This document shows, piece by piece, positions 1-6,162 of a DNA stretch of 6,167 nt. Where the stretch lies: the NCBI RefSeq assembly GCF_003459245.1, contig NZ_QRVG01000037.1:1-6167 (forward strand), read 5' to 3'. The stretch's first letter is position 1. Every line of letters starts with the position of its first letter. The translations under genes and the position numbers were made by a program. A model generated the notes under the pieces. It saw nothing but the letters and a program-made list of their open reading frames with translations, made no database searches and was not told where the DNA came from. The stretch comes from Collinsella sp. AF23-2 (GTDB taxonomy: Bacteria; Actinomycetota; Coriobacteriia; Coriobacteriales; Coriobacteriaceae).

Positions 1-59
1 AGGGCGTTGCCGCCGAGGGCGACGACAATACGATCGGGCTTACCGTACGGTTTACTCAT
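1..59 (-). CDS. arcC: Carbamate kinase, N-terminal fragment (cut by window edge)
   Basis: Only the first 19 codons lie inside the window; the gene continues beyond base 1. Translation from the ATG at 59-57 gives MSKPYGKPDRIVVALGGNAL, the last residue being inferred from an incomplete codon. The hydrophobic strand followed by ALGGNAL is the hallmark N-terminus of carbamate kinases (amino acid kinase fold). In the family this enzyme transfers phosphate from carbamoyl phosphate to ADP, the ATP-yielding last step of the arginine deiminase pathway. The start lies 23 nt after the arcB stop, so co-transcription is very likely. A modest purine-rich stretch (GGGAAG) sits about 12 nt upstream as a possible ribosome site. 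Identity rests on the motif plus operon position; integrity of the rest cannot be judged. Confidence 0.85.
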   Translation of the reverse strand, partial: MSKPYGKPDRIVVALGGNA

Positions 60-82
60 AGTGTTCGTTCACTTCCCAGCTA

Positions 83-1090
83 TTAGCGAAGCGTCGCGTA
101 CATCATGGCCTTAATGGTATGCATGCGGTTCTCGGCCTCCTGGAACACACGAGACTGCGCGCTCTCAAAGACCTCGTCGGAAACCTCCATCTCGGTCACG
201 CCGAACTTCTCGGCAATCTCGGCGCCGATGGTGGTCTGCGTATCGTGGAAGCTCGGCAGGCAGTGCATAAAGATGGCGCCGGGGTTTGCCTTGGCCATGA
301 CCTCGGGCGTTACTCGATAGGGAGAGAGAAGATCGATTCGGCTCTTCCACAGCTCCTCAGCCTGGCCCATACCGACCCAAACGTCCGTATAGATCACGTC
401 TGCATCCTTGACGCCCTCCTCGATATCCTCAGTGAGCTGGATCGTGCAGCCATTCTGAGCGGCGATCTCCTGGCAGCGCTCAAGAAGCTCGGGATCGAAG
501 TGCGTGGCGCCCTCGACATCGCCCTTGGGTCCGCAGGAGCAGAAGTTAATGCCGAGCTTGGCGCAGATAACCATCAGGGAGTCGCTGACGTTGCCCTGCT
601 CCTTGCCCATATAGGTGAGCTTCATGCCGCGCGTGTCGCCAAACTCCTCACGCATGGTAAGAATGTCGGCAAGGGCCTGGGTGGGATGGTACTCATTGGT
701 CAGACCGTTCCAGACGGGAACGCCAGCCTTGGCGGCAAGCTCCTCGACGATAGACTGGTCAGAACCACGGTACTCGATACCGTCATACATACGGCCGAGC
801 ACGCGGGCGGTATCCTCGATGGACTCTTTCTTGCCCATCTGCGACGAGCCGGGGTCGAGGTAGGTCACGCCCATACCCAGGTCCATACCGCCGACCTCAA
901 AGGCACAGCGCGTGCGCGTTGAGGTCTTCTCAAACAGCAGGACAATGTTCTTGCCCTCGAGAAAGCGGTGCGGATAACCGGCGCGCTTCATATCCTTGAA
1001 GTTCTTTGAGAGGTCGAGCATGTACTCGATTTCCTCGGACGTAAAGTCAAGCAGGGTAAGAACGCTTCGACCAGAAAGATTAAGAGCCAT
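83..1090 (-). CDS. arcB: Ornithine carbamoyltransferase, catabolic
   Basis: This 335-aa cytosolic enzyme phosphorolyses citrulline to ornithine and carbamoyl phosphate, the second step of the ADI pathway. The length is typical of the family. The N-terminal half carries the carbamoyl-phosphate motif S57-T-R-T-R and H135-P-T-Q. The C-terminal half carries D236-V-W-V, H276-C-L-P and the typical tail [11 protein letters not shown] start at the ATG at 1090-1088 ([10 protein letters not shown]), not the upstream in-frame ATG at 1150. MALNLSGRS matches usual OTC N-termini, AAAGGA lies 8 nt upstream, and the extension would run through an intergenic hairpin. Oddities: the usual GDxRNN loop reads G162-K-E-Q-G-N167, and the ornithine-binding SMG motif reads G240-M-G, so a Ser that contacts ornithine in characterised OTCs is Gly here. 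Asn167, Asp236 and Cys277 remain. It is flanked by arcA and arcC. Putrescine carbamoyltransferase is a less likely alternative given this context. Confidence 0.93.
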   Translation of the reverse strand: MALNLSGRSVLTLLDFTSEEIEYMLDLSKNFKDMKRAGYPHRFLEGKNIVLLFEKTSTRTRCAFEVGGMDLGMGVTYLDPGSSQMGKKESIEDTARVLGRMYDGIEYRGSDQSIVEELAAKAGVPVWNGLTNEYHPTQALADILTMREEFGDTRGMKLTYMGKEQGNVSDSLMVICAKLGINFCSCGPKGDVEGATHFDPELLERCQEIAAQNGCTIQLTEDIEEGVKDADVIYTDVWVGMGQAEELWKSRIDLLSPYRVTPEVMAKANPGAIFMHCLPSFHDTQTTIGAEIAEKFGVTEMEVSDEVFESAQSRVFQEAENRMHTIKAMMYATLR

Positions 1091-1130
1091 GATTTGAGTC
1101 CTTTCGATTGTTGGAACACACAAGGAGGGA

Positions 1131-1160
1131 TGGGCGGCGCAGACGCACACGCGCCGCCCA
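1131..1160 (-). promoter_or_regulatory. Perfect 10-bp stem-loop between arcA and arcB
   Basis: Bases 1131-1140 (TGGGCGGCGC) are the exact reverse complement of 1151-1160, separated by a 10-nt loop. The hairpin starts 16 nt after the arcA stop and ends 40 nt before the arcB start, so it lies in the intercistronic part of the arc transcript. On the minus strand it is followed by TCCCTCCTTGTG, which is pyrimidine-rich but not a T-run. A full intrinsic terminator is therefore unlikely; partial attenuation, RNase processing or 3'-end protection of the arcA message are better guesses. The structure is seen; its role is inferred. Confidence 0.6.
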
Positions 1161-1176
1161 GATACGCTAAAGCTGA

Positions 1177-2421
1177 CTAGATTTCCTCACGCCAGAACGG
1201 CATGGTCATGCAGCGCGGGCCGCCGCGACCGCGAGAAAGCTCCTCGGAGGGAGCGACGAGCAGCTCGACGCCAGCCTTGTAAAGAGCATCGTTGGTGACA
1301 ACGTTGCGCTCATACACGCAGACCTTGCCCGGTGCGACCGCAAGAGTGTTGGAACCATCGTTCCACTGCTCACGGGAAGCCTCGATCGGATCGCCGCCAC
1401 CGCACTCAATCATGGTGATATGGTCCATACCCGTCGCAAGCTCGAGGATATGCTGCAGGGTGCCCTCGAGTTCCTCGATATGCACCTCCCCCTCCGAATC
1501 GCCCTTGGTCAAGCGGTAGGCACGAAGCGTCTGGTAGATGCCGGGATAGACCGTGAACTTATCGCGATCGACCTGCGTGCAGACGGTGTCGAGGTGCATG
1601 TAGGCATAGCCGTGCGGAATCTTGATGGCATAGATGTTCTCGATCTCGGCCTCATCGGAACCCCAGAACATATTCTTGGCGAGCTCATCGATGGCTGCAG
1701 TCTGGGTGCGCTCGGAAATACCGATGGCGAGCGTCTTGGCGTTGATGTTGAGGATATCGCCGCCCTCGATATGCCACTCGCTGTTGTGGTCGTACCAGAT
1801 GGGGCTACCGGCGTAATCGGGATGGTTGCGCAGCACCGTTTCGTAGAAGATTACCTCGCGGTTGCGCTGATTCCAGTACATGCGGTTCATGGTAGCGCCC
1901 TTGCCCACGACAGCCAGAGGGTCACGGGAGAAATACGAGGCCGGCATGGGGAACAGCACCATATCGTCAGCCTTCAACTCCTCGCCGTCCATACTGGCAA
2001 GAGAACCGCCAACCTTGGGGATCTCGAGGTCGCGAACGTAGAGGCCGCCCATGGCAGCAAGGACAAACTCCTTGTTGTCCTTAATCGAATCAAGCTTCTC
2101 GACAACGGCCTGGCGAAGGGCCGCGTTGGAGATGCCGGACTCACCCATGAACTTCGTCATGAACTCTGCGCGAGTGCCCTCGACTTTGTCAAACGTCTCA
2201 GCGAGCAGCTCTTCCATATAGACGACCTCGGCGCCAGCGCCGCGAAGAAGGTCGGTAAACTGATCGTGCTCTTTCTGGGCATAGTCCAGATAGAACGCGT
2301 CGTGAATCCAAACGCGGTCGAAATCCTCCGCCTTCATGTTTACAAGATCCATACCGGGGCGATGGACGCACACCTTCTTGAGGGCGCCAATCTCGCTATG
2401 AACGTTCAGTCCTTTGTTCAT
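1177..2421 (-). CDS. arcA: Arginine deiminase (main operon copy)
   Basis: This 414-aa cytosolic enzyme hydrolyses L-arginine to citrulline and ammonia, the first ADI-pathway step. The expected catalytic set is present: D167 in FSRDP, E219 in HIEGGD, H276 and D278 in MHLD, and the nucleophile C404 in [12 protein letters not shown]. These align with Asp166, Glu224, His278, Asp280 and Cys406 of the Pseudomonas aeruginosa enzyme. R186, R238 and R399 match its Arg185, Arg243 and Arg401. The [11 protein letters not shown] block is also classical. The length is normal (family about 400-420). The start ATG at 2421-2419 has AAGGA 5 nt upstream and gives the usual [12 protein letters not shown]-terminus. 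The gene lies 42 nt after the transporter and 86 nt before arcB. One oddity is that the loop before FSRDP reads PMPAS, with Ala161 where most ADIs have Asn. Confidence 0.96.
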   Translation of the reverse strand: MNKGLNVHSEIGALKKVCVHRPGMDLVNMKAEDFDRVWIHDAFYLDYAQKEHDQFTDLLRGAGAEVVYMEELLAETFDKVEGTRAEFMTKFMGESGISNAALRQAVVEKLDSIKDNKEFVLAAMGGLYVRDLEIPKVGGSLASMDGEELKADDMVLFPMPASYFSRDPLAVVGKGATMNRMYWNQRNREVIFYETVLRNHPDYAGSPIWYDHNSEWHIEGGDILNINAKTLAIGISERTQTAAIDELAKNMFWGSDEAEIENIYAIKIPHGYAYMHLDTVCTQVDRDKFTVYPGIYQTLRAYRLTKGDSEGEVHIEELEGTLQHILELATGMDHITMIECGGGDPIEASREQWNDGSNTLAVAPGKVCVYERNVVTNDALYKAGVELLVAPSEELSRGRGGPRCMTMPFWREEI

Positions 2422-2463
2422 CTCTATCCTTCTTTCTCACAACTTGTATGTGGGGTTTTGCAT

Positions 2464-3900
2464 TTACGGCAGGGGGATAAGACCCGAAACCGCAGTGAAT
2501 GCCATGCAGATAACGCTTACGACCAGGAAGAATTTCCAAGCGACCTTCCACCACTGGCCTAGCGGAATCTTGCAGACGCCAAGACCGGCAACGAGCATCG
2601 CGCTTGTTGGCGAAATGAGAGACATGGCCGCGCTGCCCATGGAAAGACCAGTAACTGCGGCCTCGGGGTTTAAGCCCATCAGCTCAACAAGCGGGCCGAA
2701 AATGGGAATCGTAAGAGCAGCGATGCCCGAGGAGCTCGGAACGAGGATCGACAGAAGGTTATCCACGACATAGAGAATGCTCGTAAAGATAACTGCCGGA
2801 ACTCCGGAGAGAGCCGTGGCGAGCGTGTTGAGAATCGTATCGATGATGAGGCCGTCATTGGCGATTACGAGGATTCCGCGGGCGAGGCCAACAACGATGG
2901 CAGAGAACGCGAAGTCTGCAATTCCCTTAACGAACTCGCCAGCGATCTCCTTCTCATTCATCCCGGAAACAACACCCGAAAGAAGGGCCATGGCCAAGAA
3001 AATCGCAGAGATTTCGTTCATGTACCAGCCCTGGGCCACCAGACCCCAAATGATGGCGGCAAGTCCAAGCACGAAAATAACCATAACGGCTTTCTGCCTA
3101 CCGGTGAACTCGCTATCGAGGAGATTCTCGTCCGCACCAAACTCTTTGCGCTTCTCGATATCATCGTGGAAAGCTGGGGATGCCTCGGGATTCTTCTTAA
3201 CCTTGAGGGCATACATCACAACCCATGCGATGGCAACTGCAGTGAGCACGACAAGGGCGATAGTACGCAACCAAAGCTGGGGGTTGCCCTGGATACCGAG
3301 GATGCCCTGGGAAATCAGGACGTTGAACGGGTTTACGGTAGATGCGATGTATCCGATACGGGCACCCACAAACACCGTCATGAACGCTGTAATTGAGTCG
3401 AAGCCCATGGCCATCATGATCGGCATAAGAATCGCAAAGAACGGAAGCGTCTCCTCTGCCATACCAAAGGTGCTGCCGCCCAAAGCAAAAAGCACCATTA
3501 GGATCGGAATGATGAGGACGTCCTTGCTCTTGAACTTCTTCACCACTCGGGCGACGCCGCTCGTGATGGCTCCGGTCGCCGTGATGACCTGGAAGGAACC
3601 TCCCACGATCATAATGAATGCAACGACCTCGACCGCTTGCTGGATGCCGATCGCAGGGGCCTCAAGTACTTCGAAGATGCCTTGGCGAAGATCGACCTCG
3701 TTGCCGTCCTCGTCCGTATAGACCTTATCGACAGGCTCATAGGTGCCCGAGACCGTTACCTCGCGACCGTTAACCTCCTGGCGCTCAAACGAACCCGAAG
3801 GCACGACCCAGGTCAGAACGGCAAATACGGCCATCAAGACGAGAATGATGGTGTACACGTGCGGGACTCGAAGAGTGCGCTTCTTTTCTGTCTCTGCCAT
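2464..3900 (-). CDS. arcD: YfcC/ArcD-type transporter, probable arginine-ornithine antiporter
   Basis: This 478-aa polytopic inner-membrane protein belongs to the YfcC/DcuC-like carrier family (C4-dicarboxylate anaerobic carrier-type fold). A short charged N-terminus precedes a first membrane helix at about 14-34 ending in WVVPSGSF, followed by an extracytoplasmic segment at about 36-80. About a dozen further hydrophobic segments follow, with a charged loop at about 232-270. Family-like conserved patches are GMAEETLPFF (146-155), STVNPFNV (187-194), PSSSGIAALTIPI (388-400) and SPTSAM (430-435). Streptococcal ADI operons use a carrier of this same family as ArcD, so arginine-ornithine exchange is inferred from family plus position as first gene of the operon. 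The start ATG at 3900-3898 has a strong AAGGAGG 4 nt upstream. The C-terminus ends soon after the last helix, and the protein looks intact. Substrate could instead be another amino acid or peptide. Confidence 0.85.
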   Translation of the reverse strand: MAETEKKRTLRVPHVYTIILVLMAVFAVLTWVVPSGSFERQEVNGREVTVSGTYEPVDKVYTDEDGNEVDLRQGIFEVLEAPAIGIQQAVEVVAFIMIVGGSFQVITATGAITSGVARVVKKFKSKDVLIIPILMVLFALGGSTFGMAEETLPFFAILMPIMMAMGFDSITAFMTVFVGARIGYIASTVNPFNVLISQGILGIQGNPQLWLRTIALVVLTAVAIAWVVMYALKVKKNPEASPAFHDDIEKRKEFGADENLLDSEFTGRQKAVMVIFVLGLAAIIWGLVAQGWYMNEISAIFLAMALLSGVVSGMNEKEIAGEFVKGIADFAFSAIVVGLARGILVIANDGLIIDTILNTLATALSGVPAVIFTSILYVVDNLLSILVPSSSGIAALTIPIFGPLVELMGLNPEAAVTGLSMGSAAMSLISPTSAMLVAGLGVCKIPLGQWWKVAWKFFLVVSVICMAFTAVSGLIPLP

Positions 3901-4018
3901 CTCTCCTCCTTAATTCAGGGGTTTTTCGTTGCCGGCAAAGCCATTGTGTCATCGCGCAAAACACCCTTCCGTCTCTTCGCCCGCCAACGAAGCGCATCGA
4001 CCCGTAAACGGATTCCAG

Positions 4019-4037
4019 ATTGATGTAATTCGTCAAT
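4019..4037. repeat. Candidate operator site 1 (imperfect inverted repeat)
   Basis: ATTGATG (4019-4025) and CGTCAAT (4031-4037) form a 7-bp inverted repeat with one mismatch around a 5-nt spacer. The left arm continues as TGATGTAATT, close to TGATGTAAATT of site 3. The location in the divergent arc control region suggests a binding site for a dimeric regulator. This is inference; no protein-binding consensus was recognised. Confidence 0.45.
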
Positions 4038-4051
4038 TGTCTCTTTAAATA

Positions 4052-4064
4052 GATGTTTAACATC
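4052..4064. repeat. Candidate operator site 2 (perfect inverted repeat)
   Basis: GATGTT and AACATC form a perfect 6-bp inverted repeat around a single T. Read on the minus strand it continues from TTGATGTTAA, so it contains the same TGATGT core as sites 1 and 3 in the opposite orientation. The TGATG core centre is 40 nt from that of site 1 and 44 nt from that of site 3, which is roughly four helical turns each. Confidence 0.5.
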
Positions 4065-4078
4065 AATTACTAGCCTTG

Positions 4079-4108
4079 TTCATGCCATTCTCCTGTGACA
4101 AATATGAT
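4079..4108 (+). promoter_or_regulatory. Weak candidate promoter for arcA2
   Basis: TATGAT at 4103-4108 matches the sigma-70 -10 consensus in five of six bases. With an 18-nt spacer, the only -35 candidate is TTCATG at 4079-4084, a poor match. It would give a leader of about 60 nt before the arcA2 start. The poor -35 means the promoter, if real, may need an activator, or the true promoter may lie elsewhere in this region. Confidence 0.25.
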
Positions 4109-4123
4109 GTAAATTGAATCAAT
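4105..4123. repeat. Candidate operator site 3
   Basis: TGATGTAAATTGAATCAAT contains the shared TGATGT core and a perfect 5-bp inverted repeat, ATTGA-A-TCAAT (4113-4123). It overlaps the possible -10 box TATGAT at 4103-4108 of the arcA2 promoter, so a protein bound here could block polymerase. Function is inferred from repetition and position. Confidence 0.45.
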
Positions 4124-4177
4124 CTCGTAATGTGCCACTATGGAAGCAATCAATACTCATCGCCAAAGCGAGGTCTT

Positions 4178-5428
4178 ATGTCCGCACTACATGTTCAAAA
4201 CGAAATAGGAAAGCTAAAAAAGGCCCTCCTGCACTGCCCCGGCTCCGAAACGCGCAATTACCCCGACGGGCAGTTCAATCAAGTCTTTACGCTACGCCCG
4301 TCTAGCAGCTCATTCGATCTTGAAAAGGCTCTCAAGGAGCATCATGCTTACTCGGCGATGCTCGAGCGCGAAGGAGTAGAGATTCTCTATCTTGAAAACC
4401 TTCTTACCGAAGCCCTTGATGCGACAGACCAAGCGCGTCGCTCCTTTATCGATAGCTTCATTAGAGAATGCGGCGCGTGCGGCATTGAGCTCGAGTCCGC
4501 TATTCGCGATTACCTCGAGCACATCGAGGGCTCCCGCGCTCTGGCCCAAGCGGCCGTCAACGGCATCCGTTATTCCCAGGTCTTCGACACGGATAAAGAG
4601 ATGTTCAGCCTCGCAAAACTGACAGGAGACGCATATTCGCCTGACGACCTTCTCGTAGGCCCCCTTAACACCATGTGGTTCACGCGCGATCCGGCGAGCG
4701 TCATCGGCGAAGGTGTCACGCTCAACCATATGTACTGGTCAGAGCGCAACCGTGAGGTTATCGCCTACAAAACGATTTTTAGCTATCACCCGGATTTCCG
4801 CGAGATCCCTCAGTTCTTCAAGCATGAATCGACTTACCACATTGAAGGCGGCGACCTGCACAACCTCAATAGCGAGAACGTTGCCGTTGGTATATCCCAA
4901 CGAACCGAGCCGGCAGCGATAGATACCCTAGCAAATAACTTGCTCTGGGATGAGCGCTCAACTATTGAGTCCGTATGGGCCATTCAGGTTCCCTACGATG
5001 ATCTCTGTATTCATCTCGACACATACTTCACTCGTGTTGGCTACGAGACATTCCTCGTAGCCCGGGAGCTTCTCGATCAAGCGCGAGTCTACCGCATTAC
5101 ACGGGGCAGATCGGAAAGGACAACCCGGGCGCGCCATGTCGAAGGTGGGCTGAAAGAAGCCTTGAGATTAGCCCTGGGTTCAAGCTCGCTGCAATTCATC
5201 CCTTGCGGCGGTTCAAATCCCGGAGCGGCGGAGGTCGAAAGAACCAACAATGCCATAAGCACCCTTTGCCTGGAGCCCGGCAAGGTCTGCGTATACGAAG
5301 AGAACGCCGAGACTAACAAAGCACTGGAGCAGGCGGGCATTGAACTTGTGCCCATCTCTATCTTTGAGCTGACAAACGGCTTTGGCGGCCCCAGCTGCCT
5401 CTGCCTTCCCCTCGTCCGCGCTTCATAA
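4178..5428 (+). CDS. Second, divergent arginine deiminase-family protein
   Basis: This 416-aa member of the ADI/amidinotransferase (guanidino-modifying, pentein) superfamily is clearly related to ArcA over its full length. The hydrolytic set is conserved: D171 in FTRDP, E223 in HIEGGD, H279 and D281 in IHLD, and nucleophile C407 in GGPSCLCLP. R190 and R242 match substrate-binding Arg185 and Arg243 of P. aeruginosa ADI. However, the loop before the Cys reads NGFGGPSC, so F402 occupies the position of Arg401. The WNDGSN block is TNNAIS, and the N-terminal FDD-like segment is replaced by a Ser-rich stretch (42-45). It may be a true ADI with altered kinetics, act on a different guanidino compound, or have a regulatory role. 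The start ATG at 4178 (MSALHVQNEIGKLKK) is chosen over the in-frame ATG at 4130 because it matches ADI N-termini and has GAGG 4 nt upstream. It is transcribed divergently from the arc operon, and a regulator follows 1 nt after its stop. Codon choice looks less biased than in the arc operon. Confidence 0.88.
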   Translation: MSALHVQNEIGKLKKALLHCPGSETRNYPDGQFNQVFTLRPSSSSFDLEKALKEHHAYSAMLEREGVEILYLENLLTEALDATDQARRSFIDSFIRECGACGIELESAIRDYLEHIEGSRALAQAAVNGIRYSQVFDTDKEMFSLAKLTGDAYSPDDLLVGPLNTMWFTRDPASVIGEGVTLNHMYWSERNREVIAYKTIFSYHPDFREIPQFFKHESTYHIEGGDLHNLNSENVAVGISQRTEPAAIDTLANNLLWDERSTIESVWAIQVPYDDLCIHLDTYFTRVGYETFLVARELLDQARVYRITRGRSERTTRARHVEGGLKEALRLALGSSSLQFIPCGGSNPGAAEVERTNNAISTLCLEPGKVCVYEENAETNKALEQAGIELVPISIFELTNGFGGPSCLCLPLVRAS

Positions 5429-5429
5429 C

Positions 5430-6080
5430 ATGGGAACGGGTCAAAACATAAAGGCTCTTCGCAAGCGCGAGCAGCTCACGCAAGAGGAGTTCGCGGCACT
5501 CATCGGCGTCTCCAAAGAAACGGTATGCCGTTGGGAAAAGGACCGCTATGCCATCCGCCGGTCAACATTGCTCAAGATCGTATCGAAATTCAATCTGCCG
5601 CTCGACGATCTCACATCTGAAACCGCAGGGCTTGCCGCAAAGCTCGACTACGAGGGGCAGAAGCGGAAATCCAAGGAAACTACTACTGACTCCCTTTGCG
5701 ATGTATTTAAAATCCAGATGAATGGAGGCAGAACGGGACTTAAGCAGACCGGAACAACGGCGCTCCCCTCATCCGTATTCAAAAACCATCGCGGGTGCTT
5801 TTTTGTTCAAATGGACACATCTGCCATGTCCAAATGCTATCCGATAGGATCCCTTCTCCTGGTGGACCCCAACCTGAAACCCTGGAACGGATGCTCCGTC
5901 ATCGCCTTGGCCGATAATTCCAGAATGGTCATACGGCGATATAGCACCGGCACGAACACAGTGATGCTGTCATCCTACTCATATCGCACGTCGGAACCGG
6001 ATATTGTGCTGGACAAACGCCGAATCAGGATTCTCGGAGTCATCGTCTGGTTTCAGGCATCCCATGACCTGAGCATCTAA
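5430..6080 (+). CDS. XRE-family regulator with degenerate S24 (LexA/CI-like) C-terminal domain
   Basis: This is a 216-aa probable DNA-binding regulator. Residues 1-60 form a helix-turn-helix of Cro/CI (XRE) type: TQEEFAALIG (17-26), turn, then recognition helix SKETVCRWEKD (28-38). A polar linker spans about 70-90. The C-terminal part (about 120-210) resembles the S24/LexA beta fold, with VQMDTSAM, IGSLLLVDP (139-147), MVIRRY (166-171) and RILGVIVWF (200-208). Aligning M133 and G140 with the GDSM...GD pattern puts A132 at the catalytic Ser and R169 at the catalytic Lys, so self-cleavage is unlikely. The domain may serve dimerisation or ligand sensing. The ATG at 5430 lies 1 nt after the arcA2 stop and lacks a clear ribosome site, suggesting translational coupling. 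An in-frame TTG at 5382 inside arcA2 was not preferred. It plausibly controls the flanking arc genes through the intergenic repeats; this is inference. Confidence 0.82.
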   Translation: MGTGQNIKALRKREQLTQEEFAALIGVSKETVCRWEKDRYAIRRSTLLKIVSKFNLPLDDLTSETAGLAAKLDYEGQKRKSKETTTDSLCDVFKIQMNGGRTGLKQTGTTALPSSVFKNHRGCFFVQMDTSAMSKCYPIGSLLLVDPNLKPWNGCSVIALADNSRMVIRRYSTGTNTVMLSSYSYRTSEPDIVLDKRRIRILGVIVWFQASHDLSI

Positions 6081-6132
6081 TCAGATTGGCTCTTATTCGC
6101 CTTCCTCATTTGCTCGCGCTCCAAACAGCAAA

Positions 6133-6162
6133 AGCCCCGCAGTCGGAGCGGACTGCGGGGCT
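6133..6162 (-). terminator. Strong intrinsic-type hairpin, T-tail on minus strand
   Basis: AGCCCCGCAGTC (6133-6144) and its exact complement at 6151-6162 form a perfect 12-bp G/C-rich stem with a 6-nt loop. On the minus strand it is followed by TTTTGCTGTTT, a fair U-tract, so it best terminates a convergent minus-strand gene lying beyond the window. On the plus strand the stem is followed by CATGA, not T-rich, so termination of the arcA2-regulator transcript here would be weaker or assisted. The 52 nt between the regulator stop and the stem hold nothing else recognisable. Confidence 0.75.

Larger units (their letters stand above)
3901..4177. promoter_or_regulatory. Divergent intergenic control region between arcD and arcA2
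   Basis: These 277 nt separate the two divergent start codons and must hold the promoters of both transcription units. The half nearest arcA2 (about 4010-4155) is clearly AT-rich and contains the three TGATGT-type repeats listed separately. ATCAAT also recurs at 4118-4123 and 4149-4154, 31 nt apart. The half nearest arcD is more G/C-rich and would form a 5' leader. It includes a perfect 10-bp palindrome TTGCCGGCAA at 3929-3938 and a weak CTTCG/CGAAG stem at 3975-3992. I found no convincing sigma-70 promoter for the arcD side; TTGACG on the minus strand at 4036-4031 is a possible -35 without a good -10. No small open reading frame with a good ribosome site was seen here. Confidence 0.75.

Noticed and set aside
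119..922. Long plus-strand open frame antisense to arcB (267 codons)
   Set aside because: It lies wholly opposite a well-recognised OTC gene; its translation has no family resemblance and reflects the codon bias of the real gene.
1131..1160. Intrinsic terminator ending the arcA transcript
   Set aside because: The stem is strong but is followed by TCCCTCC and not a T-run, and arcB and arcC downstream need the same transcript or a promoter I cannot see; kept as a regulatory stem-loop instead.
1420..2562. Long plus-strand open frame antisense to arcA (380 codons)
   Set aside because: It overlaps arcA and the start of the intergenic gap on the opposite strand, without a good ribosome site or recognisable domain; a mirror of arcA codon bias.
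2777..3721. Plus-strand open frame antisense to the transporter (314 codons)
   Set aside because: Its composition is low in protein-like patterning and it is fully opposite a convincing membrane transporter gene.
3785..4066. Minus-strand 93-codon frame spanning the transporter start and leader
   Set aside because: It overlaps the transporter N-terminus in another frame, has no clear ribosome site and no recognisable product.
4095..4110. CRP/ArcR-like TGTGA half-site upstream of arcA2
   Set aside because: The second half six bases later reads TGATG rather than TCACA, so only half of the palindrome is present.
4019..4123. FNR/Anr box (TTGAT-N4-ATCAA) or classical ARG box in the control region
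   Set aside because: TTGAT and ATCAA half-sites occur, but none has the 4-nt spacing, and the inverted repeats do not match the ArgR operator pattern well enough to name.
4130..4177. Upstream in-frame ATG adding 16 residues to the second ADI
   Set aside because: No Shine-Dalgarno sequence precedes it, and the extra residues do not match ADI N-termini; the ATG at 4178 does.
5382..5429. TTG start extending the regulator into arcA2
   Set aside because: The added residues are an Ala/Pro-rich out-of-frame reading of the conserved arcA2 C-terminus; the HTH domain begins right after the ATG at 5430.
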